Part shown: piece by piece, positions 24,853-34,189 of the stretch
How positions within the stretch are numbered: position 1 is the stretch's first letter
How the letters are laid out: each line of letters starts with the position of its first letter
DNA from: Vicinamibacteria bacterium
GTDB lineage: Bacteria; Acidobacteriota; Vicinamibacteria; Fen-336
Assembly: GCA_035570235.1 (NCBI GenBank)
Contig: DATMML010000072.1
Coordinates: forward strand, 29,873-93,872
Direction: 5' to 3'
Length of the DNA stretch: 64,000 bases
Notes under the pieces: model-generated
The model's database searches: none
Told to the model about the DNA's origin: nothing
The model's input: only the letters and a program-made list of their open reading frames with translations
Position numbers and translations under genes: made by a program

Positions 24853-26037
24853 TCATCTTGCATTTGGCCATTCGTATCTCTGAAAAGTGGCTGTGTCCGC
24901 CGTCGGGACCAGCTTCCTGTGGCGGATCTCTAAAGCCGAGTGACGTTTCAGTTCAGCGCGGGCCGTATCTCGGGCTGGCTGAGTAGAGCGCCGTCCAACA
25001 GGCTGATGCCGATTGAAGCGCTCGCGATACACGCGCGGCGGGATTGCGAGGGTACGCATGAAGGCCCGTCTCATAGCCTCAGGTGTGGCGAAACCGCTCA
25101 TTGAGCAGATCGTTTTGACGCCCTCCGCCGACTCCTCGAGCAACCGTCTCGCCGTCTCGACGCGGGTGGAGGTCACGAAACGGGCCGGGGTCGTCCCCAC
25201 CTCGCGGGTGAAGACTCGAGCGAAGTTGCGCGGGCTCATCGCGACGCGGCGAGCCAGCGTGTCGACCGCTAGATCCTCGCGCGGGTGATCGAGGATGTAC
25301 GCCTGGAGGCTCCGCAGTGTCTCAGTCTCCGCGAGCTGCACGGCAAGCTGCGCACTGAACTGCGCCTGGCCGCCCGGACGCTTCAGGAACATGACGAGTT
25401 CGCGGGCGACCGCCAGCGCGACTGCACGCCCTTGGTCCTCCTCCACCATCGCCAGCGCGAGATCCATACCCGCGGTGACGCCAGCCGAAGTGTAGATGCA
25501 TCCTTCCCGCAGAAAGATCGTGTCCGGCTCAACGCGAACATCGGGGTACCTGCTGGCCAGGTGCGCGCACCAGCGCCAATGCGTCGTGGCCCGCCGCCCT
25601 TTTAAGAGACCCGCCTCTCCCAGCAAGAACGCCCCCGTGCAGACCGAGGCGAGCCGCCTGACCCAGCCGGCCTGCCGCCTGATCCAACGCAACAACGGTA
25701 CGTGCCCGCGGTAGATCTCCTGGCCCATTCCTCCGGCGATCATCAGGGTGTCGATCCCCCGGCCGACCTCGTCAAAGCGACGGTCGGCGTAGAGACGGAG
25801 TCCCGACGACGCGCGGAAGACGCCTCGCTTGAGCCCGACGAGCTCGAGGCTGTAGGCGTCGTCCTGGCGCTTCCCGTCGTCCCGCAGCCACCGTGACGTC
25901 CGCGCGAACACCTCGAGAGGCCCCATGACATCCAACATCTGAATGCCTGGATACGCCAGCATGGCGACCCGCAGCGTCCCTGGACGATGCACACCGGCGG
26001 AAGCTTTCCGGTCGAGCGACAAGTGCCTCGACGACAT
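24853..26037 (-). CDS. GlxA-type AraC family transcription regulator
   Basis: A 394-residue regulator. Residues ~22-205 form a DJ-1/PfpI-like domain, with Cys133 in SVCTGAFLLGEAG at the nucleophile-elbow position. The C-terminus is a double helix-turn-helix AraC domain: DTLARRVAMSPRNFARVFTR, and the second helix pair in ICSMSGFATPEAMRRAFMR. The protein continues for about 55 further residues of basic, low-complexity tail, which is unusual. The ATG at 26037 or an upstream one at 26061 could be used. GlxA-like proteins often activate catabolism of nitrogen compounds such as arginine or glycine betaine, so it is a second candidate regulator of this island, but no target is visible. Confidence 0.85.
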   Translation of the reverse strand: MSSRHLSLDRKASAGVHRPGTLRVAMLAYPGIQMLDVMGPLEVFARTSRWLRDDGKRQDDAYSLELVGLKRGVFRASSGLRLYADRRFDEVGRGIDTLMIAGGMGQEIYRGHVPLLRWIRRQAGWVRRLASVCTGAFLLGEAGLLKGRRATTHWRWCAHLASRYPDVRVEPDTIFLREGCIYTSAGVTAGMDLALAMVEEDQGRAVALAVARELVMFLKRPGGQAQFSAQLAVQLAETETLRSLQAYILDHPREDLAVDTLARRVAMSPRNFARVFTREVGTTPARFVTSTRVETARRLLEESAEGVKTICSMSGFATPEAMRRAFMRTLAIPPRVYRERFNRHQPVGRRSTQPARDTARAELKRHSALEIRHRKLVPTADTATFQRYEWPNAR

Positions 26038-26061
26038 GGTGGGAACATGCCGCCAATCCAC

Positions 26062-26573
26062 TCCGGCACCTACGACAATCAGCCAACCTTTCCTGCCATT
26101 GTGTTGTCAGGGGAGTCGGACTCTACGACGAACGACGGGGAAACCAACCATTGCGTACGACCCCCTAACGGCCTCCTACTATGCTGGGGGACTGTCCCAC
26201 GAAGAGGATATCGGCCTCCCCGCCCCGCTTGCCAGCAGAAGCGCAGGGGTTGGGTGGTATGGGTCAATGACCCTCGAGAAACCTGGCGCGCCGCATGGTG
26301 CGACCCCCTCTCCGCCAGGCCCCGCTGCCCGGATCGCAGCGCACGAACTCGTGAAGAGGCTGCCTCCTCCGACCCGGGTCGAATCAGGCGGAGGCCAGCG
26401 AGCCACACTGCCTCTTGGCCCGGCTCGACAGCGCGATGCGCTTGTGCTATTGCTCACATGTTCCTAACCACACAAGAATAAAGCGCCGCACCTGGCCGGA
26501 TGGGCTTGAGGGTTGGGCGTAGGTCGGGCCAGCGGACGCGGACCGAGTGGGGGAGTAGCGTGCGGGTGACTGG
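26062..26573. other. Intergenic stretch of 512 nt, nothing recognised
   Basis: Divergent region between the GlxA-type regulator and the APC permease. Frames on both strands are shadows without recognisable sequence. A GACCCGGGTC palindrome near 26376-26385 is the only local structure noted. The shared operator motif is absent here, unlike at the second permease. Confidence 0.4.
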
Positions 26574-27977
26574 ATGATCGATGCCAAGGTGACGACTTCG
26601 CTCCGCCGCGAGTTGGGTCTCCTGGATTCGACGCTCCTGGCCGCCGGCGTCATCGTCGGCTCTGGGATCTTCATGACCACGGGAGTCATGGCCGTCGAGC
26701 TCCCGTCGGCTCCTCTTTTGCTGCTGACTTGGGCGGTGGGAGGGCTCCTCACCCTCGCGGGCGCTCTTACCATCTCCGAGCTGGGAGCGGCCATGCCGGA
26801 GGCAGGCGGACAGTATGTCTATTTGCGGGAGGCCTACGGTCCGCTCCCCGCCTTTCTGTTCGGGTGGCTGACCCTTCTCGTCTATCAGCCTGGCGCAATC
26901 GCGGCGGTGGCCGCGGGCTTCGCCGCTTACCTTGGCTACTTCGTGCCTGCCCTGGGTACCGAGAACGTCCTCGCTGCGATTACGGTTTCCGGGCGATCGT
27001 TTTCCCTCAGCATGGGTCAGCTGGTCGCAGCCGCGGTGATCGTGGGCCTCACAGCGTTGAACGTCCGCGGCGTGCGGGTGGGCAGCACGGTTCAGAACGT
27101 CTTCACCTTCCTGAAACTAGGCGCTCTCGCCGGCTTCGTAGTCCTCGGATTCACAATGGGGACTGGCCGGTCGGCGTCGAGCGGGCCGCCGAGCGCGACG
27201 CCGGGCGCGGCCACGCTGGCGGGCTTCGGAGTTGCGTTGGTGGCGGCCCTCTGGGCCTATGACGGCTGGATCAACCTCACGTTCTCCGCGGGGGAAATCA
27301 AGGACCCGGCACGCAACCTCCCCCGAGGGCTTTTCCTCAGTACCGTAATAGTCACGGTCGCCTATCTGCTCGTCAACGCCGCGTATGTCCGCGCCCTGCC
27401 GATCAGCGAGATGCAGGGTGTCACGCGGATCGCGGAGAAGGCGGCCACTGCGCTCTTCGGGCCTATTGGGGCGACCCTGATCGCGGCCGCCGTGGCCATC
27501 TCGACCTTCGGCTCCACTCACGGCACGATCCTGACCGGCGCCCGCGTCAACTACGCGATGGCCAAGGACCACCTCTTCTTCTCCTCGGCGGCCAGAGTCC
27601 ATCCACGCTTCCAAACGCCCCACGTATCGCTCTGGTGGCAGGGCTGCTGGTCTGCGCTCTTGGTTCTCTCCGGGACCTTCGACCAGCTCTTCACCTTTGC
27701 GATGTTCGCCGCCATCCTCATGTACGCCGGCGCAACGGCCGCTGTGTTCACCCTCCGTCGCAAGCGACCCGAAATGCCCCGCCCCTACCGGACCTGGGGC
27801 TATCCCTGGATGCCTTTGGTGTACCTCGGCGCGCTCTTGCTCTTGGCCGGGAACACGCTGAGCGAGCGACCCGTCGAGTCACTCGCAGGACTGGGGCTAC
27901 TCGCTCTCGGCGTCCCCGTGTACCAATACTGGCGCCGGCGACCGGAGCGGCCCGAGGATTCGCGGGTTGCGTCCTAG
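26574..27977 (+). CDS. APC family amino-acid permease 1
   Basis: A 467-residue integral membrane transporter of the amino acid-polyamine-organocation superfamily, LAT/SteT-like subgroup. The first helix carries the substrate-binding GVIVGSGIFMTTG signature, and helix 6 is GFGVALVAALWAYDGWINLTF followed by AGEIKDPARNLPR, a family hallmark. About 12 hydrophobic segments can be counted. It begins at ATG 26574 with a weak ribosome site. It faces the CapA-like gene, whose terminator lies between them. These transporters take up or exchange amino acids, and the neighbouring catabolic enzymes suggest a role in supplying them; the specific substrate is unknown. Confidence 0.9.
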   Translation: MIDAKVTTSLRRELGLLDSTLLAAGVIVGSGIFMTTGVMAVELPSAPLLLLTWAVGGLLTLAGALTISELGAAMPEAGGQYVYLREAYGPLPAFLFGWLTLLVYQPGAIAAVAAGFAAYLGYFVPALGTENVLAAITVSGRSFSLSMGQLVAAAVIVGLTALNVRGVRVGSTVQNVFTFLKLGALAGFVVLGFTMGTGRSASSGPPSATPGAATLAGFGVALVAALWAYDGWINLTFSAGEIKDPARNLPRGLFLSTVIVTVAYLLVNAAYVRALPISEMQGVTRIAEKAATALFGPIGATLIAAAVAISTFGSTHGTILTGARVNYAMAKDHLFFSSAARVHPRFQTPHVSLWWQGCWSALLVLSGTFDQLFTFAMFAAILMYAGATAAVFTLRRKRPEMPRPYRTWGYPWMPLVYLGALLLLAGNTLSERPVESLAGLGLLALGVPVYQYWRRRPERPEDSRVAS

Positions 27978-27994
27978 TCGTCGGGAATGGAAAA

Positions 27995-28023
27995 AGACGG
28001 CGTTGGCGCGCCGAGCCCCGTCT
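27995..28023 (-). terminator. Terminator of the VPS10-CapA operon
   Basis: Arms AGACGG (27995-28000) and CCGTCT (28018-28023), with an internal GGCGCGCC palindrome in the loop. On the minus strand the hairpin is followed by TTTTT. It lies 42 nt past the CapA-like stop at 28065. Confidence 0.5.
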
Positions 28024-28064
28024 CTTGATGCATCAGGGCCTCCGGAGCAAACGGTAGCGCGCTC

Positions 28065-29450
28065 CTAGGGAGCTGCCCGCCATTGCCCCAGCCCATTCTC
28101 GAAGGCAATCTCCACCCCGTAACGTCGCGAGCCTTTGGCCATCTGCTCAATGATGGACCGCGCGCGCTCTCCAACCGCTATCCGCGGTGTGCCACGCTGG
28201 GCGCGGCCGTCACCCGAAATGAACGGCCCGATGTTGCCGAGCTCGACAGGATGGATGACGATCGACTGCACCTCGTGCCCCCGGAAGCGGGACAACACCA
28301 CCGCACCGTCCCACCAGTGGGCGTTGCCCGGCAGCAGGCTGTAGGCGTCGCCCTGCCCCGTGGCATCGTACAGATCGCCCTCGAGAGCCGTGGGCGAGCG
28401 GACACCGAAGTCGTCGTAGATGTCCTGCCCCTGGGGGGAAGTCGTCTCATACTGGAATATGAAGTCGCCGAGGCTGTAGAGGATGGGCTTTCCCTTGTAG
28501 ACCTCGATGCCACGCAGGATGTGCGGTCCGTGCACGATGAACGTGGTGGCACCGGCGTCCACGACCTTGTGCGCAACCTCCTCCAGCCACGGGGGCGGCG
28601 CCTCCGGCGTCGGTCCCCGCTCGTGGGAGTGGGTGGTGACGATGACGAAATCCGCCTGCCGCGCCGCACTGCGCACGTTGCGGAGGATGCGCTCCAAGTC
28701 CTCATCACGCGGGCGCTCGACTCGGCGGATCCTCTCACCCGCCACGAACCGCTGCCCGAATGCCTCCACCGGCGCACCGGGTTTCGCCGGCGATTCCCGT
28801 CCCCCGACTGCGGGCGCGATGCGTCGGATGGCCGCCATCCCCTCGGAGTCGAGCTCGTACGTCCTTTCCAGCCGCAGCGGGTTCAGGCCGGGACGGCCGG
28901 ACGCGTCCGCCCGAGCCGCGCCCGCCCGCGTTCCATCCGGGAACGTGCTCGCGAAGCTCACGATGGCGACACGGCCCTTCCGCGTCTCGAAGTACTTTGG
29001 TCGGCTGGCCAGGCCCAGGTCGCGGTCGACCCCCGCGTGCACGAGGCCGATCTCGTCGAGGGTACGGTTCGTGGCCAGCATGCCCTCGATGCCGTAGTCA
29101 CCGGAGTGGTTGTTGGCGCGGGCCACGATGTCGAAGCCCGCCCACTTGAGGGACAGGGCGACCTCCGGCTCACCGCGCTCGTAACCGCCCCCATGCTGGG
29201 CAGCGGGCCATCCCTTGAACTCGGACATGCGGAACACCTGGCACTCGAGGTTGGTGAAGGCCACGTCGGCGGCCCTCACCACTTCTACCCACCGCAGGAA
29301 GAGGGGGTCGTCGAGGGCTCGGATGTCCCGAGTAATGATTGAATCGCCCGTCGCAGCCAGGGTCCACTCGGGCCGCGGCTCCATCTGGGCCCATGCCACG
29401 GCGCCGCAAAGGAGCGCGCTGGCCGTGGATGCGAGCAAGGCGCGGCTCAT
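28065..29450 (-). CDS. CapA-family metallophosphatase-fold protein
   Basis: A 461-residue protein of the CapA / poly-gamma-glutamate synthesis-associated family, which has a calcineurin-like metallophosphoesterase fold. Metal-site segments are ATGDSIITRD, FTNLECQV, ARANNHSGDYG, THSHERGP, HGPHILRG and YSLGDFIFQ. The N-terminus is a typical signal peptide ending in AWAQ. Biochemical role is not established for most members; some are needed for polyglutamate capsules, others hydrolyse phosphoesters. Its start codon overlaps the stop of the upstream VPS10-like gene by four bases, so the two form an operon ended by a T-tailed hairpin. No polyglutamate synthase gene is nearby. Confidence 0.85.
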   Translation of the reverse strand: MSRALLASTASALLCGAVAWAQMEPRPEWTLAATGDSIITRDIRALDDPLFLRWVEVVRAADVAFTNLECQVFRMSEFKGWPAAQHGGGYERGEPEVALSLKWAGFDIVARANNHSGDYGIEGMLATNRTLDEIGLVHAGVDRDLGLASRPKYFETRKGRVAIVSFASTFPDGTRAGAARADASGRPGLNPLRLERTYELDSEGMAAIRRIAPAVGGRESPAKPGAPVEAFGQRFVAGERIRRVERPRDEDLERILRNVRSAARQADFVIVTTHSHERGPTPEAPPPWLEEVAHKVVDAGATTFIVHGPHILRGIEVYKGKPILYSLGDFIFQYETTSPQGQDIYDDFGVRSPTALEGDLYDATGQGDAYSLLPGNAHWWDGAVVLSRFRGHEVQSIVIHPVELGNIGPFISGDGRAQRGTPRIAVGERARSIIEQMAKGSRRYGVEIAFENGLGQWRAAP

Positions 29451-32400
29451 CGCGGCTCCTCGAGGGCCGGGAGAGGAAGCCCGTTCTCCCGCACCAGGCG
29501 GTTCACCCCGTCGACTTGGGCGCCGAGTGGGCGGAAGCGACCGAGGGTGGCCATGAGCGCCGCGTCCAGGTCGCGGAAACGGGCCTTCATCCCTTCCGTA
29601 GGCCGGGCCTCCGCCTCCTCCACGGTGCCGTAGAGATCGAGAAGCTCGAAGTCGAGCTTCGGCCCAAAATGGATCACCTCGATCGGCAGCTCGATCCGAG
29701 GGTCGATGAGGTCGGCCTCGATGGCCAACAGCGCCTCCGAGAGCGTCTTGGCCGCCGCTTGCAACGGGGGTCCGGAACCGGTGGAGGGGCCCTCGAAGAG
29801 CGCTTTCAGCTGCGTTCGAAGCGCCTGGGAGCGTCCATGGGCGGCGAACAAGCGGCTAAGCCGATCCCGGATCTCGAGGGCGAGCGCGCTCTGCTCACGG
29901 AAGTCGTCGAGCGTGGTCGCGAGGCGCGGATCCTTCCTCACCTCGAATCGCTCCGACCGCTCGAGGGCCCCTACACGGAGTCGCGCTTCGTACACGCCGG
30001 GGGGCACTATGGGGCCCTCGAGGCCCTTCGCATGGAATGAGGTGGGTGGCACCTTGGGCGCCTCTTGGCGCAGATCCCATACGAAGCGTTGCAGCCCCAC
30101 CTGCGCGGACGGACGCCGCTCGCGGGAATCCTTCGACGACACCGCCCGCACGAGCACGCCCGCAGCGTCCCGGAATTCGAGCCGCACCTCGTCCACTGCG
30201 TTTCCGGGTAGTACGTAATCCACGAGGGCGCCGCTCGGAGGATTGCGTCCCTGCGCCGGCCGCTCCGACGGCGACTCTTGCGATGACGAGCCCGCCATTC
30301 GGAGCGTGTCCCTGGGGCGGAGGAGGCGGGCCTCGGTGCCCAGCGCGCCTTGCGCCCGTGTGTGCAGGGGGGTGAGGTCGTCCAAGACCCAAAACGAGCG
30401 GCCCATAGTCGAAACCGCCAGGTCCCGGTCCCTGATCTGGATGTCGGTCACGGCAGTCACCGGGAGGTTCAGCTGGAATCTCTGCCACGTGCGGCCGTCG
30501 TCGAGCGAGACGTAGAGGCCGTACTCTGTGCCCGCGTAGAGCAGGCCCTTGTGCTCGGGATCCTCCCGCACCACGCGCACGAAGTGCCTTGCCGGGATAC
30601 CATTACGGCCGTCCGCGATCCGGACCCAGGATCGCCCGAAGTCGTCGGTGCGGAAGACATAAGGAGCGAAGTCGTCGAGACGGTAGCGGTGGACGGCCAG
30701 GAAGGCACGGCCCGGTGCGTGATGCGATGGCTCGATTCGATTGACGCTGCCCCACTCTGGCAGGTCTCGCGGCGTAACGTTCGTCCAGCTCTTCCCATCG
30801 TCGCGCGAAATGTGCACGAGACCGTCGTCGGTGCCCGCCCACAGGATTCCGCGCGCCAGGGGTGATTCCTCAAGAGCCACGATCGCTCCGTAGACCTCGG
30901 GTCCGGTGTGATCTCGTGTGATCGGGCCCCCCGACTCGTCCTGCTTCGTCTTGTCGTTGCGCGAAAGGTCGGGGCTGGCGATCTCCCAGCTCTGGCCCTC
31001 GTCGTGCGAGCGGTGCACGAACTGGGAGGCATGATAGAGGATGCTCGGGTCGTGGGCGGACACCCGGACCGGAGCGATGATCGCGAAGCGGTAACGATAG
31101 TTCCTGGACGCCACACCCTCGCCGTACTGAGGGTAAACGTTGATCCTTCGCGTTTGGCCGGTCCGGTGGTCGTAGCGCTCCAGGATGCCTTCGTAGTTGC
31201 CGGCGTAAACGATGTTTGGGTCTCTCGGGTCCACCGCGATGTCGCCGTGCTCGCCGCCCCCGACCGGATAGCAGTCCCGAAGTTCGATGCCGGATCGCGA
31301 CGTGCGGCTGGGCACGGAGATCGTGCCGCTGTCCTGCTGCGCGCCGTAGAGCCGCCAAGGAAAGCCGTTGTCCAGGGCGAGGCTGTAGATCTCGGCCGTC
31401 GGCTGGTTGTCTTGCGGGGACCAGCTTTTCCCGCCGTCGAAGGTCACCCTGGCTCCGCCGTCATCACCCAGGATCATGATCGCGGGATCGCGAGGGCTCA
31501 TCCAGAGGGCGTGATTGTCCCCTCCGCCCGGCATGACCGAGAAGGACTGGCCGCCGTCCGCGGACCGCAGCATCCACCGACCATGCGCCGGGCAGAAGAG
31601 CACGTCGCGGTCAGTCGGGTGGGGCTCGAGATGCATGTAGTAGAAAGGGCGCGTCAGGAGCCGTTTGTCCTTGTTGATCAGCCGGAAGCTCGCCCCGCCA
31701 TCATCGGACCGGTAGAGGCCCCCCTCGCCGGGCGCTGCCTCCACAAGAGCCCACACCCGCTGCGGGTCCGCGGGGGAGACAGCAACGCCGATCTTGCCCA
31801 TGACCCCGGCGGGCAGTCCCGACTGCAGACGTGTCCAAGTGTCGCCCCCGTCCGTCGATTTGTGGATCCCACTGCCCGGGCCACCGCTCACGAGCGTCCA
31901 AGGCTTGCGGACCACCTCCCACGTCGCGGCGTAGAGAACGCGTGGGTTTGACGGGTCCATGCTGACGTCCACCGCTCCGGCCGTGTTGGTCACGAACAGG
32001 ACGCGCTGCCAGGACCGGCCGCCGTCCCGCGTCCGGTAAACACCGCGCTCGGAGCTCGGACCGAACGCGTGGCCAAGCACCGCCACGTAGACGAGGTCAG
32101 GGTCGCGCGGGTGGATCCGGACCTTGCCGATCTGGCCGGCGTCGGGGAGGCCCGCGTGCCGCCACGTGCGGCCCGCGTCGTCGGAGCGATAGATTCCGTC
32201 TCCCGCCGAGATGTTGTTCCGGAGGCAAGTCTCCCCCGTCCCGGCGTAGACGACGTTCGGATCCGACAACGCCACCGCCAGCGCGCCGATGGACGCGCTC
32301 CCGAAGAAGCCGTCCGAGACGTTGGTCCAGGCCGCGCCGCCGTCCGTCGTCCTCCAGACGCCGCCGCCGGTGGAGCCCATGTAAAAGGTACGCGGGCTGG

Positions 32401-32647
32401 ACGGCACTCCGGCCACCGCCACTACCCGGCCCCCTCGGTAAGGGCCGACCAATCGGAAAGAGAGGGCCCGGGCCATTTCCTTCTCGAGGGGAGACCGCGC
32501 AGTCTCCGGTCCGTCCAGGGCCGCCGAGCCGATGGGAAGCAGGGCCAGCAGGGCGAGGATGGCGGCGGCCCGGCCCGCCCACGGCGCAGCAGCGGGCAAG
32601 TCCTGGGTCGCCTCGGTTGGGGTCGCATCGTCGGCGGTTCCGATCAC
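29447..32647 (-). CDS. VPS10/sortilin-like BNR-repeat exported protein
   Basis: A 1066-residue protein of the group annotated as VPS10/sortilin-type or glycosyl hydrolase in Acidobacteriota. Repeated BNR/Asp-box turns (RTTDGGAAWT, RSDDAGRTW, RTRDGGRSW, KSTDGGDTW, RSADGGQSF) build one or two large beta-propellers covering about residues 60-790. The C-terminal ~250 residues contain a beta-sandwich and an alpha-helical tail. The GTG at 32647 is chosen because AGGAGG lies 6 nt upstream and a membrane or signal segment (AAAILALLALLPIGSAAL) follows; the frame is open to 32776. Catalytic activity is unproven. It is the first gene of an operon with the CapA-like gene, with a 4-nt overlap. Confidence 0.8.
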   Translation of the reverse strand: MIGTADDATPTEATQDLPAAAPWAGRAAAILALLALLPIGSAALDGPETARSPLEKEMARALSFRLVGPYRGGRVVAVAGVPSSPRTFYMGSTGGGVWRTTDGGAAWTNVSDGFFGSASIGALAVALSDPNVVYAGTGETCLRNNISAGDGIYRSDDAGRTWRHAGLPDAGQIGKVRIHPRDPDLVYVAVLGHAFGPSSERGVYRTRDGGRSWQRVLFVTNTAGAVDVSMDPSNPRVLYAATWEVVRKPWTLVSGGPGSGIHKSTDGGDTWTRLQSGLPAGVMGKIGVAVSPADPQRVWALVEAAPGEGGLYRSDDGGASFRLINKDKRLLTRPFYYMHLEPHPTDRDVLFCPAHGRWMLRSADGGQSFSVMPGGGDNHALWMSPRDPAIMILGDDGGARVTFDGGKSWSPQDNQPTAEIYSLALDNGFPWRLYGAQQDSGTISVPSRTSRSGIELRDCYPVGGGEHGDIAVDPRDPNIVYAGNYEGILERYDHRTGQTRRINVYPQYGEGVASRNYRYRFAIIAPVRVSAHDPSILYHASQFVHRSHDEGQSWEIASPDLSRNDKTKQDESGGPITRDHTGPEVYGAIVALEESPLARGILWAGTDDGLVHISRDDGKSWTNVTPRDLPEWGSVNRIEPSHHAPGRAFLAVHRYRLDDFAPYVFRTDDFGRSWVRIADGRNGIPARHFVRVVREDPEHKGLLYAGTEYGLYVSLDDGRTWQRFQLNLPVTAVTDIQIRDRDLAVSTMGRSFWVLDDLTPLHTRAQGALGTEARLLRPRDTLRMAGSSSQESPSERPAQGRNPPSGALVDYVLPGNAVDEVRLEFRDAAGVLVRAVSSKDSRERRPSAQVGLQRFVWDLRQEAPKVPPTSFHAKGLEGPIVPPGVYEARLRVGALERSERFEVRKDPRLATTLDDFREQSALALEIRDRLSRLFAAHGRSQALRTQLKALFEGPSTGSGPPLQAAAKTLSEALLAIEADLIDPRIELPIEVIHFGPKLDFELLDLYGTVEEAEARPTEGMKARFRDLDAALMATLGRFRPLGAQVDGVNRLVRENGLPLPALEEPR

Positions 32648-32920
32648 GGCTTTCCTCCTGAGGGTTCGGATCTTGGGCGCGCTGCAAGAACGGTAGCCTG
32701 AAGCCGGGGGTTTGGCCCGTGGGGCCATTCCAGACAAGAGGCCCTCCGGGTGGCAACAATGGGCGGATGCTCTCACTCACGGCCTCTTCGCAAATGTGGA
32801 GATTCAGCTCGCGCAGCGGGCCGCGTGGTCGCGGGCATCCCTAGCGTGGCTCGGCGAGAGTCACCCGCTTCGAAGTCCTCGTAGTTGCGGGTCATAGTGC
32901 CCTCGTCCTGCCGGGCGATT

Positions 32921-34039
32921 TCAGGGTGCGGCCGCGACGCTTGCCACGCGCTCCATCCAGGCGGGTGGGTCCATTCGACCCGGAAGTCCGGCTTGGTTCG
33001 AGAGGACGATCATGAGAAGCCCGTCGTCGGGAAAGCGGAAATAGGCCGCCGCCACGCCATAGCTGGAGCCGCCGCCGTGTCCGCTGTACGCGGTGCCGTG
33101 GTCTGTCTTGCCGACACGCCAGCCGTATCCATACGAGCTCAGTCCCGTGTCGCTCTCGGGGACGTGAGGTGTCCAGAGCTTCCGGCGCGCCTCAGGCGAC
33201 AACACCCGGTCGCTCATGAGCGCCTGCTCCCACTTGTAGAGGTCGCCACTGGTGGTGAGGATCCCGCCGTTACCGAAGAGGTGCCAGTACGGTCCCTCCG
33301 GTCCCCAGTTGCGATTGAAGGTCCATCCGTTGTCGGTCTCGCCGTTGTAGTTCCTGGACAACTCGAGGACATTCCAGCGCGGGAGGATGTAGCCGGTCTT
33401 GGTCATGCCCGTGGGCTCGAAGAACACCTCGCGGAGGTAGGCTTCATAGGGCTTACCTGAGAGCTTCTCGACTACCGCGGCGAGAAGACTGTACCCTGCG
33501 TTGGAGTATCGGTATTTGGCGCCCGACGGGGTGATCAGGGGCATGCGAAGGAAGAGCCGCACCGCGAGGTCGCGCGGCGCATACTCGTCATCCTTGCCGT
33601 AGTAATGGTCCAGCCCGGACGTGTGAGTCAGTAGGTGATGTAGAGTCACGCCCGCCTTGTCTTCCGGGACCCCCTCTAGGTGCTTTGCCAGCGGATCCTC
33701 GACCCGCAATTTCCCGGCCATCTCGAGCTTGAGAATGGCCGCGGCCGTGAACTGCTTCGTAATGGAGCCAATGTCAAACACTGTCTCCGTTGTGCAGGGC
33801 AGTTTTCCACGCCGATCGGCCAGGCCGTACCCCTTGTGTAGCAGTAGTTTGCCTTTTCGGGCCACGAGGACCGTGCCGGAGAAGCCGCCCGTTTCCAGCC
33901 CCTCGAAGTAGCTGTCCAGGCGGGCGCCGGGAGCTCCACTGACCAGTGCCCCCGGGTCCGCGGCCTGGGAGCGCCCGCAAATAGCAGAGGAGAATACGAG
34001 AACATGAGCAATCCGTGCGAAGTGGCCAGAGGTGTCCAT
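32921..34039 (-). CDS. Serine hydrolase 2, beta-lactamase fold
   Basis: A 372-residue S12/class C-like hydrolase. The motifs are SITK (92-95), YSN in KYRYSNAGY and HGGG (YSGHGGGSSYG) at the KTG position. It ends soon after the catalytic domain, so it lacks the C-terminal extension of serine hydrolases 1 and 3. The ATG at 34039 follows AGGAG by 8 nt, and a signal sequence ends near SQAA. It diverges from ornithine aminotransferase, with a shared operator motif in the 150-nt gap, and so appears to belong to the putative regulon. Its substrate is unknown; the fold commonly cleaves D-amino-acid peptides or esters. Confidence 0.87.
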   Translation of the reverse strand: MDTSGHFARIAHVLVFSSAICGRSQAADPGALVSGAPGARLDSYFEGLETGGFSGTVLVARKGKLLLHKGYGLADRRGKLPCTTETVFDIGSITKQFTAAAILKLEMAGKLRVEDPLAKHLEGVPEDKAGVTLHHLLTHTSGLDHYYGKDDEYAPRDLAVRLFLRMPLITPSGAKYRYSNAGYSLLAAVVEKLSGKPYEAYLREVFFEPTGMTKTGYILPRWNVLELSRNYNGETDNGWTFNRNWGPEGPYWHLFGNGGILTTSGDLYKWEQALMSDRVLSPEARRKLWTPHVPESDTGLSSYGYGWRVGKTDHGTAYSGHGGGSSYGVAAAYFRFPDDGLLMIVLSNQAGLPGRMDPPAWMERVASVAAAP

Positions 34040-34073
34040 AGTCTTCTCCTATAGGTGGGGCCCCCTGCGTCCC

Positions 34074-34103
34074 TTGACAGGTTCAGACATAATGCTCTAT
34101 TGT
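34074..34103 (+). promoter_or_regulatory. Sigma70-like promoter of ornithine aminotransferase
   Basis: A perfect TTGACA (34074-34079) is followed after 18 nt by TATTGT (34098-34103), which is itself the start of the operator motif. The stretch ATAATGCTCTATTGT (34089-34103) recurs exactly at 41379-41393. Confidence 0.55.
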
Positions 34104-34117
34104 TCACACGTTGATAA
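34099..34117 (+). promoter_or_regulatory. Operator-like motif, site G
   Basis: Plus-strand ATTGTTCACACGTTGATAA has the conserved left half; the right half is degenerate (ATAA). It overlaps the -10 of the aminotransferase promoter and lies about 60 nt upstream of the divergent serine hydrolase 2 start. Confidence 0.55.
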
Positions 34118-34189
34118 GGTGACGCAAGGGAAAACACTCCGGACGGGTGGGGGGCAGGGGGCCTCGGTCGGACGACAACGAGAAATGTG

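Noticed and set aside
24513..24863. A minus-strand frame of 116 codons between the Fis-HTH and GlxA genes
   Set aside because: It has no recognisable domain, no clear ribosome site, and overlaps the neighbouring coding sequence; treated as chance.
26179..26467. Overlapping frames on both strands between the GlxA regulator and permease 1
   Set aside because: All are low-complexity shadows of GC-rich sequence with no family resemblance.
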